From the NCBI GenBank assembly GCA_026967495.1, contig CP114060.1, forward strand, positions 1,922,001-1,986,000: a stretch of DNA of 64,000 bases, given 5' to 3'. Below are positions 57,724 to 64,000 of the stretch, one piece after another. Positions within the stretch are counted from its first letter, which is position 1, and each line of letters opens with the position of its first letter. The notes under the pieces are model-generated. The model was not told where the DNA came from, ran no database searches, and worked only from the letters and a program-made list of their open reading frames with translations. Source of the stretch: Rouxiella badensis. GTDB taxonomy: Bacteria; Pseudomonadota; Gammaproteobacteria; Enterobacterales; Enterobacteriaceae. A program made the position numbers and the translations under genes.

Positions 57724-59191
57724 ATGCTACGTTTAAAGAAAGAAGCACTAACGTTTGACGACGTTCTCCTTGTTCCAGCCCATTCCACAGTTCTGCCTAA
57801 CACAGCCGATCTCAGTACTCAGCTGACTTCTAAAATCCGTCTGAACATTCCTATGCTGTCTGCAGCCATGGACACCGTTACCGAAGCGAACCTGGCGATT
57901 GCCCTGGCTCAGGAAGGCGGGATGGGTTTCATCCATAAGAACATGTCTATTGAGCGTCAGGCTGAAGAAGTTCGCCGCGTTAAGAAGCATGAAAGCGGCG
58001 TTGTTGCCGATCCTAAGACCGTAACGCCAGCAACTACGCTGCGTCAGGTTAAAGAACTCACCGAAATCAACGGCTTCGCAGGTTATCCTGTGGTGACCGA
58101 AGGCAACGAGCTGGTCGGTATCATTACCGGTCGTGACGTGCGCTTCGTGACCGACCTGGACCAGCCAGTGACCGCGGTCATGACCCCGAAAGAGCGTCTT
58201 GTGACCGTTAAAGAAGGTGAATCTCGCGAAGTTGTTCTGCAGAAAATGCACGAAAAACGCGTTGAGAAAGCGCTGGTTGTCGACAGCCAGTTCCACCTTC
58301 TGGGTATGATCACCGTTAAAGACTTCCAGAAAGCAGAGCGTAAACCTAACGCCTGTAAAGACGAAAACGGCAGCCTGCGCGTAGGCGCTGCGGTTGGCGC
58401 AGGTGCTGGTAACGAAGAGCGTATCGACGCACTGGTTGCTGCAGGTGTTGACGTACTGCTGATCGACTCCTCACACGGCCACTCCGAAGGCGTTCTCGGA
58501 CGTATTCGCGCGACGCGTGCAAAATATCCTGATCTGCAAATCATTGGCGGTAACGTAGCGACTGGCGAAGGTGCTCTGGCACTGGCTCAGGCTGGCGTGA
58601 GCGCGGTTAAAGTGGGTATCGGCCCTGGCTCAATCTGTACCACTCGTATGGTTACCGGCGTAGGCGTTCCACAGATAACTGCCGTCTCTGACGCGGTTGA
58701 AGCGCTGGAAGGCACCGGTATTCCGGTTATTGCCGACGGCGGTATTCGTTTCTCCGGTGATATCGCTAAAGCTATCGCGGCGGGCGCAAGCTGCGTGATG
58801 GTTGGTGGCATGCTGGCAGGTACCGAAGAATCTCCAGGTGAGATCGAACTGTACCAGGGGCGTTCATTCAAGTCTTACCGTGGTATGGGACTCACTGGGT
58901 GCGATGTCCAAAGGCTCTTCAGACCGTTACTTCCAGAGCGATAACGCCGCTGACAAACTGGTACCAGAAGGTATCGAAGGTCGCGTTGCCTACAAAGGCC
59001 GCCTGAAAGAGATAGTTCACCAGCAAATGGGTGGCCTGCGCTCCTGTATGGGTCTGACCGGTTGTGCTACTATCCAGGACCTGCGCACCAAGGCTGAGTT
59101 CGTTCGTATCAGCGGCGCGGGTATTCAGGAAAGTCACGTACACGACGTAACCATTACCAAAGAGTCACCAAACTATCGCATGGGTTCTTAA
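57724..59191 (+). CDS. guaB: IMP dehydrogenase (one frameshift)
   Basis: About 488 residues when read through, as in E. coli. NAD-dependent oxidation of IMP to XMP, the committed step to guanine nucleotides. Start MLRLKKEALTFDDVLLVPAHS; two CBS domains (about 93-205) and the catalytic loop GPGSICTTRMVTG (Cys305). The frame breaks near 58890-58891; removing one base gives YRGMGSLGAMSKGSSDRYF, and the flap and C-terminus (SPNYRMGS) are intact. A longer in-frame GTG/ATG upstream is not used by the family. Confidence 0.95.
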
Positions 59192-59199
59192 TTTGGTTA

Positions 59200-59300
59200 T
59201 TGGGGCTGCTGCGCTTCGGCAATACTGCGTTGAACTCAGGCTCAAAAATGCTCATTTACGCATGTAAACTGCGCTTTTTTCGCCTAAGTCCCTTTTGCCT
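59200..59300. repeat. dispersed-repeat-like spacer between guaB and guaA
   Basis: The spacer contains TGCTCATTTACGCATGTAAA then CTGCGC, in which TTTACGCATGTAAA is nearly palindromic, with GCTGCTGCGCTT and CTGCGTTGAACTCA before it. This wording is common in intergenic repeats of Serratia- and Yersinia-like genomes as I remember them. No ORF is supported here. Confidence 0.4.
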
Positions 59301-59414
59301 TGGCTCGCTGGCCCCTTGATCGAGTTGATTGAGTCTGTGTTAAACCCGGTTTCGGCCGGGTTACCCGTTTCTTAGTTCTTTTTAAAACTTTAACCGCTCT
59401 GGAAAATCACCCGC

Positions 59415-60992
59415 ATGAGTGAAAATATTCATAAGCATCGCATTCTTATCCTCGATTTCGGCTCCCAGTACACCCAACTGGTAGCGCGTCGCGTTCGTGA
59501 ACTCGGCGTGTACTGCGAACTCTGGGCCTGGGATGTGACCGAAGCTCAAATCCGTGAATTCAACCCGAACGGCATCATCCTGTCTGGCGGCCCGGAAAGC
59601 ACCACCGAAGAAGGCAGCCCGCGCGCGCCGGATTACGTATTCGAAGCCGGTGTTCCCGTTCTTGGCGTGTGCTACGGCATGCAGACCATGGCAATGCAGT
59701 TGGGTGGACGCGTTGAAGGCTCAACCGAGCGTGAGTTTGGCTATGCACAGGTTGAAGTGCAGACCAACAGCGCCCTGGTTCGTGGCATTGAAGACGCCCT
59801 GAGCGCCGACAACAAGCCGCTGCTTGATGTGTGGATGAGCCATGGCGATAAAGTCACCGCGATCCCTTCAGACTTCGTTACCGTTGCCAGCACCGACACC
59901 TGCCCGTTTGCCATTATGGCCAACGAAGAAAAGCGCTTCTACGGCGTGCAGTTCCACCCGGAAGTGACGCACACCCGTCAGGGCCTGCGCATGTTGGAAC
60001 GCTTCATCATCGATATCTGTCAGTGTGAAGCGCTGTGGACCCCGGCTAAAATCATCGAAGACGCGATTGAGCGTTTGAAAGTGCAGATTGGCAACGACCA
60101 CGTGATCCTCGGCCTGTCCGGTGGCGTTGACTCTTCCGTTACCGCGATGCTGCTGCACCGTGCAATCGGTGACCGCCTGACCTGCGTCTTCGTTGACAAT
60201 GGCCTGCTGCGTCTGAATGAAGCCGACCAGGTTCTGGAAATGTTCGGTGACCGTTTCGGTCTGAACATCGTCCACGTTGCTGCCGAAGAGCGTTTCCTGT
60301 CTGCTCTGGCGGGCGAGAACGATCCTGAAGCCAAGCGTAAAATCATTGGCCGCGTGTTTGTTGAAGTCTTCGATGAAGAAGCCTGTAAACAAGACGCAGT
60401 GAAATGGCTGGCGCAGGGCACTATCTATCCTGACGTTATCGAGTCTGCGGCCTCTGCTACCGGCAAAGCGCACGTGATCAAGTCTCACCACAACGTTGGC
60501 GGTTTGCCGAAAGAGATGAAGCTGGGTCTGGTTGAGCCGCTGAAAGAGCTGTTTAAAGACGAAGTGCGTAAAATTGGTCTGGAACTGGGCCTGCCTTACG
60601 ACATGCTTTATCGTCATCCGTTCCCGGGTCCGGGTCTGGGTGTTCGCGTACTGGGCGAAGTGAAGAAAGAGTACTGTGACCTGCTGCGTCGCGCCGATGC
60701 TATCTTCATCGAAGAACTGCACAAAGCCGACCTGTACCATAAAGTCAGCCAGGCATTCACCGTGTTCCTGCCGGTGCGTTCCGTCGGTGTGATGGGCGAT
60801 GGCCGTAAATACGACTGGGTTGTTTCACTGCGTGCAGTAGAGACCATCGACTTTATGACCGCACACTGGGCGCATCTGCCATACGACTTCCTTGGCCGCT
60901 GCTCAAACCGTATCATCAATGAAATCGACGGTATTTCCCGCGTTGTTTACGATATCTCTGGTAAACCACCTGCGACTATCGAGTGGGAATAA
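59415..60992 (+). CDS. guaA: GMP synthase (glutamine-hydrolysing)
   Basis: 525 residues. The glutamine amidotransferase domain has the nucleophile Cys in GVCYGMQTMA and the His/Glu pair in VQFHPEVTH. ATP-pyrophosphatase P-loop SGGVDSS. The C-terminal dimerisation domain ends in GKPPATIEWE. Converts XMP to GMP. Follows guaB by 223 bases and ends with a strong terminator. Confidence 0.97.
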   Translation: MSENIHKHRILILDFGSQYTQLVARRVRELGVYCELWAWDVTEAQIREFNPNGIILSGGPESTTEEGSPRAPDYVFEAGVPVLGVCYGMQTMAMQLGGRVEGSTEREFGYAQVEVQTNSALVRGIEDALSADNKPLLDVWMSHGDKVTAIPSDFVTVASTDTCPFAIMANEEKRFYGVQFHPEVTHTRQGLRMLERFIIDICQCEALWTPAKIIEDAIERLKVQIGNDHVILGLSGGVDSSVTAMLLHRAIGDRLTCVFVDNGLLRLNEADQVLEMFGDRFGLNIVHVAAEERFLSALAGENDPEAKRKIIGRVFVEVFDEEACKQDAVKWLAQGTIYPDVIESAASATGKAHVIKSHHNVGGLPKEMKLGLVEPLKELFKDEVRKIGLELGLPYDMLYRHPFPGPGLGVRVLGEVKKEYCDLLRRADAIFIEELHKADLYHKVSQAFTVFLPVRSVGVMGDGRKYDWVVSLRAVETIDFMTAHWAHLPYDFLGRCSNRIINEIDGISRVVYDISGKPPATIEWE

Positions 60993-61030
60993 ATTCATTA
61001 TTTATTAATGAATTAGCCTGATGAAAATGA

Positions 61031-61061
61031 AAGCCCCCGAAGAGATTCGGGGGCTTTTTTT
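61031..61061 (+). terminator. guaA terminator
   Basis: AAGCCCCCGA pairs with TCGGGGGCTT around a short loop, then seven T residues. On the minus strand it is also followed by TTTCATTTTC, so it may serve the convergent oxidoreductase gene too. Confidence 0.92.
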
Positions 61062-61839
61062 ATTCCTTCAAATGTACCCCAAATCCTCTCTGACCTTCGG
61101 CGAACGCCTCTTTCAGCGTCAGCGCCGGAATTTCATAGTCCCCGCCGTTCTGCTGGCGATAGGGAATAGGTGGGGTGCTAAACAGCGTATCCAGTCGCTG
61201 CCCATAGGTGTCACAAAGCTGCCTGAAACGCGCTTCATCGGTCTTGCCGGTGCGATAAAACACCAGCGGTGGCAGCACGTCGAAACCAGGGTAATACAGC
61301 ACGCCGTGTTGGATTGGGAAAAGGAGATCGTCGACGGGACCATTAATACCGCGTGCGCTGTAGTGCGATTCCCAGCCGCCGGTGGTCACGACCAGCATGG
61401 CGCGTTTTCCCGCCATATTCCCCTCGCCGTAGCGGTCGCCCCAATGGCTGTCCGAATGCTCTCCGACGCCATAGGCGAAGCCATAGGCATACACGCGCTC
61501 AACCCAGCCTTTCATAATCGCCGGCATTGAGAACCACCACAGCGGGAACTGGAAAATCACCGCATCGGCCCAGGCCAACTTCTCCTGCTCGGCGGCGATG
61601 TCCTGGCTCTGCGTGCCTTGTTCATAGGCTCGGCGGGAGTCGACAGCGGGGTTGAACGGGCCATCATTGACGTAGGCGAGGTTGTCCGCCGAGTCTATTT
61701 GCGGCTTCCAGTTCATCGCGTAGAGGTCTGAAACCTCAACGCGATGGCCTGCGTCTTCGAGCCGTTTTACGGCAAAATCTTTTAGCGCACCGTTCAGCGA
61801 CTGGGGTTCAGGGTGGGCATAAACAATCAGGATATTCAT
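61060..61839 (-). CDS. NAD(P)H-dependent oxidoreductase, flavodoxin-like (NQO1/MdaB type)
   Basis: 259 residues. Rossmann-like opening MNILIVYAHPEPQSLNGAL, FAD/FMN contact FQFPLWWFSMPAIMKGWVERV and VVTTGG. The size and PLWWF motif fit quinone reductases of the NQO1/YwrO group, which reduce quinones by two electrons. Divergent from a LysR gene 85 bases away that probably regulates it. Confidence 0.87.
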   Translation of the reverse strand: MNILIVYAHPEPQSLNGALKDFAVKRLEDAGHRVEVSDLYAMNWKPQIDSADNLAYVNDGPFNPAVDSRRAYEQGTQSQDIAAEQEKLAWADAVIFQFPLWWFSMPAIMKGWVERVYAYGFAYGVGEHSDSHWGDRYGEGNMAGKRAMLVVTTGGWESHYSARGINGPVDDLLFPIQHGVLYYPGFDVLPPLVFYRTGKTDEARFRQLCDTYGQRLDTLFSTPPIPYRQQNGGDYEIPALTLKEAFAEGQRGFGVHLKE

Positions 61840-61924
61840 CGCAAACTCTCCGTTAAGTGATAGACGCAGAGTAGGTGGCCGTGAGGTATAGTAGAAATGA
61901 ATTTAAAATATAACAGGTATAGCC

Positions 61925-62826
61925 ATGAACAATTTCAGGAGAATGGATCTCAACCTGCTGCTGACGCTCGACGCGCTACTGACCGAGCATAATGTCACGC
62001 GAGCGGCGCAGCGTCTGAATCTCTCGCAGCCGTCGGTAAGCGTTCAGCTGGCTAAACTGCGTGATATTTTTAACGATCCGCTTTTGCTTCCCGGCCCAAG
62101 AGGGATGCTGCCGACCGCCAAGGCCGACGAACTCCGCCAGCCGCTGCGTGAGGCCATCGAACTGCTCGAGCGCGCGGTATCGCCCGATAGCGAATTTAAT
62201 CCTGCAATCAGCAGCAAAACGTGGAACGTATCGGCGTCAGACTACGGTGAGTCGGCCATTTTGCTTCCCACGCTGAGCGCATTCCGCGCGGTTGCACCGC
62301 ACGCACGGCTAGCAATATTTGAGACCCAGCCTGCGGGGGTGGCCAAAAAATGGAGCAGGGCGATATCGATGTGCTGTTTCACACCGGCGACGGCGTTCCG
62401 GCAGGTCTGCGGCGTAGAAAGTTGTTTGACGAAAGTTATGTCTTGGTCAGCCGCAAGGGGCATCCCCGCCTGGCCAAGCGGCCTACGCTTGCCGAATTTA
62501 CCGCGCTCGAGCACGTGATGGTCTCGCCAGAGGGCGGAGGTTTTTATGGCATCACCGATAAAATGCTCGAAGAAACCGGGCTGAAGAGAAAGGTGGTGCT
62601 GTCGGTTCAACATTTTCTGTTTGCGCTCTCCGCGCTGGCGAGCACCGATTTGGTTGCGATGCTGCCTGCGCGACTGGTCAAGGAGAACAGCACGCTACAG
62701 ATCTTCGAGCCGCCCATCGAGATACCGGGTTTTGAAATGGCGATGCTGTGGCACGAGCGCTGCCATCGTGACGTAGCCCACCGTTGGTTAAGAGATTTTT
62801 TTGCTGCCAGATGTTTAGAAAGCTAG
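61925..62826 (+). CDS. LysR-type regulator (one frameshift)
   Basis: About 300 residues when read through. Helix-turn-helix LLTLDALLTEHNVTRAAQRL and LSQPSVSVQLAKLRDIF, of the NodD/LeuO-like subgroup in its RRMDLNLL opening. The frame breaks in the A run 62345-62350; one more A restores FETQPAGVAKKMEQGDIDVLF. The effector domain end is intact (WHERCHRDVAHRWLRDFF). Divergent from the quinone-reductase-like gene, and possibly its redox or electrophile-responsive activator. Confidence 0.83.
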
Positions 62827-62949
62827 CCGTTCAGGTATTTTGAAAGCAGCGGACGTGAACCCTCGCATTTTAGGCGCGGATGAAATCCACAATCCCTATC
62901 ACTCCCCTTCAGGAAGCCCAACGCGACGACCTGATAAATAATGAGATAA

Positions 62950-63654
62950 ATGACAATGACTCAAGCAACGCCAGTAGAGGTTATTTGCGCATTCGTGGTG
63001 CGCTCGCCCTTCGATGCAGAAATTTTACCCGCGTGGGAGCAGCAGGGTCACGCAGTGCAGGTTAAGTGGGATACAACGTCGGTGATTATGGAGAGCATCC
63101 GCAGCGGGTTTCGTTCCGACGTCGCACTGGTTACGGTCAGCGCAATGGATGAACTGGTTGCGGACGGTATCGTCGACGCCGACAGCCGCGTTGAGCTGGT
63201 CGAGTCCAACATTGGCATCGCGGTGAAAGCGGGTGAAGCGCATCCTGATATCTCCAGCAAAGCGGCGTTCATCGCCACGCTGCTGGAGGCCCGTTCGGTG
63301 GCCTATTCACTCGGCGGTGCCAGCGGTATCTACTTCAAATCACTGATTGAGAAACTGGGCATTGCCGCCGAGATCAACGCCAAAGCCACCACTCTCCCCG
63401 GCGGGTTTACGGCGGAAAAACTGCTGACCGGTGAGGCGAGCCTGGCGATTCAGCAGATAAGCGAGTTGCTGGCGGTACAAGGCATCGAAATAGTGGGCCG
63501 CCTGCCGGACGCGGTGCAGAAACCCACGTCGTTCTCCGCCGCGGTGTTTAAAGAGGCGAAAAATCCGGCATTGAGCCGAGAATTCCTCAAGCATTTACAG
63601 TCCAGCAGCGCCGCCAACGCCTATCAGGCCAAGGGATTAGACCCGTTATTTTGA
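62950..63654 (+). CDS. ModA-like type 2 substrate-binding-fold protein without signal peptide
   Basis: 234 residues: DVALVTVSAMDELVADGIV, SNIGIAVKAGEAHPDISS and SYSLGG-like AYSLGGASGIYFKSLIEKLGI give the molybdate-binding (SBP_bac_11) fold. No signal sequence: the N-terminus MTMTQATPVEVICAFVVRSP leads straight into the first strand. It may therefore be a cytosolic sensor or enzyme-like relative and not part of an ABC importer. No permease or ATPase gene is nearby. ATG 62950 and 62956 are both possible. Confidence 0.72.
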   Translation: MTMTQATPVEVICAFVVRSPFDAEILPAWEQQGHAVQVKWDTTSVIMESIRSGFRSDVALVTVSAMDELVADGIVDADSRVELVESNIGIAVKAGEAHPDISSKAAFIATLLEARSVAYSLGGASGIYFKSLIEKLGIAAEINAKATTLPGGFTAEKLLTGEASLAIQQISELLAVQGIEIVGRLPDAVQKPTSFSAAVFKEAKNPALSREFLKHLQSSSAANAYQAKGLDPLF

Positions 63655-63708
63655 GGTCTGCGCCTGACTGCATGGGGGAGCGTCAGTGCTCGATCAATAT
63701 TTTTCTGC

Positions 63709-63738
63709 CTCCCGGTGGCCCGCGTTGTCCGCCGGGAG
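63709..63738. repeat. stem-loop between the right-end convergent genes
   Basis: CTCCCGG and CCGGGAG are perfect arms around a 16-base loop, without a T run on either strand. Possibly a shared weak terminator. Confidence 0.35.
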
Positions 63739-63749
63739 TTCAGAGACGA

Positions 63750-64000
63750 TTACTGCGCAGCTTCGTTAAACTGCGTCACGTCAACCGCCATATTGTCAAT
63801 GACGCTTTTCAGGTCGTTAACCGTGACCTGTTGAGAGGAGTTCGGCACCGATTTGCCTTCTCCCATGCGTACCACTTTAACGACGGCTTTACCGGTGGCA
63901 GCATCGATAAGCTCGCCTTCGAAAAACAGCTCGGTATTTTTGGTACGATGCCCGGTCGCGGTTTGTGTACCCGCGATAACCAGCGCCACCGGGATGACCT
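63750..64000 (-). CDS. DUF3313-like lipoprotein, C-terminal part only
   Basis: The last 83 codons of a minus-strand gene that continues past base 64000. Text such as ALVIAGTQTATGHRTKNTELFFEGELIDAATGKAVVKVVRMGEG resembles the C-terminal domain of DUF3313 outer-membrane lipoproteins of unknown function. The start and any lipobox lie outside the window, so the family call is tentative. The internal GTG near 63989 is not a real start, since the frame stays open to the edge. Confidence 0.5.
   Translation of the reverse strand, partial: VIPVALVIAGTQTATGHRTKNTELFFEGELIDAATGKAVVKVVRMGEGKSVPNSSQQVTVNDLKSVIDNMAVDVTQFNEAAQ

Noticed and set aside
59868..60740. 290-codon open frame on the minus strand inside guaA
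   Set aside because: Shadow of the highly biased guaA coding sequence; composition rich in His, Gln and Phe as expected for an antisense shadow.

Overview
This window is a piece of an Enterobacterales chromosome. The backbone runs in the order known from Escherichia coli: glmY-glrK-qseG-glrR-glnB, hmp/glyA, csiE, suhB-trmJ-iscR-iscS, pepB-sseB, yfhM-pbpC-ndk-rlmN-rodZ-ispG-hisS-yfgM-bamB-der, then xseA and guaB-guaA. Protein similarity to E. coli is high but not near-identical. A pilW gene between rlmN and rodZ, and accessory genes between backbone blocks, suggest a Yersiniaceae or Hafniaceae type genome (Serratia, Rahnella, Ewingella or Rouxiella-like). The genus cannot be fixed from sequence reading alone. 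I saw no tRNA, rRNA, insertion sequence, prophage or CRISPR array.

Layout. 1-8.6 kb is accessory: a YhjX-like pyruvate transporter with a YpdB-type operator, a VOC protein, a LysE exporter, a LysR-controlled CMD/tautomerase/DUF4865 operon, a secreted protein of unknown function and a second PBP2 (mrdA-like) gene. 8.6-13.2 kb holds the GlrR/sigma-54 control region, the sRNA GlmY, glrK-qseG-glrR and glnB. 13.3-19.5 kb holds hmp (NsrR operator), glyA, csiE and a Zur-box-preceded DUF1007/RcnA-like metal transport pair. 19.7-26.9 kb holds an acyltransferase, suhB, trmJ, a shortened isc locus (iscR and iscS only), pepB and sseB. 27-30.8 kb is a minus-strand catabolic operon resembling three of the four enzymes of the beta-hydroxyaspartate pathway, led by a YheO/DauR-type regulator. 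31-48.5 kb is the envelope, translation and isoprenoid backbone. 48.7-56.1 kb adds katE and a LacI/MFS/GH31 glycoside locus. 56.1-61 kb is xseA and guaBA. The right end has an NAD(P)H oxidoreductase, a divergent LysR regulator, a ModA-like binding protein without signal peptide, and the end of a DUF3313-like gene.

Two general points matter to any user. First, at least 17 single-base frameshifts lie in 15 otherwise intact genes, including guaB, glyA, bamB, trmJ and xseA. Many fall in homopolymer runs, so they look like sequencing error rather than gene decay; I annotate these genes as full length and give each lesion. Second, iscU, iscA, hscB, hscA, fdx and iscX are absent between iscS and pepB, and IscS lacks the C-terminal tail that docks IscU. 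This is either a real and striking loss or an assembly deletion, and it is the observation I would check first.
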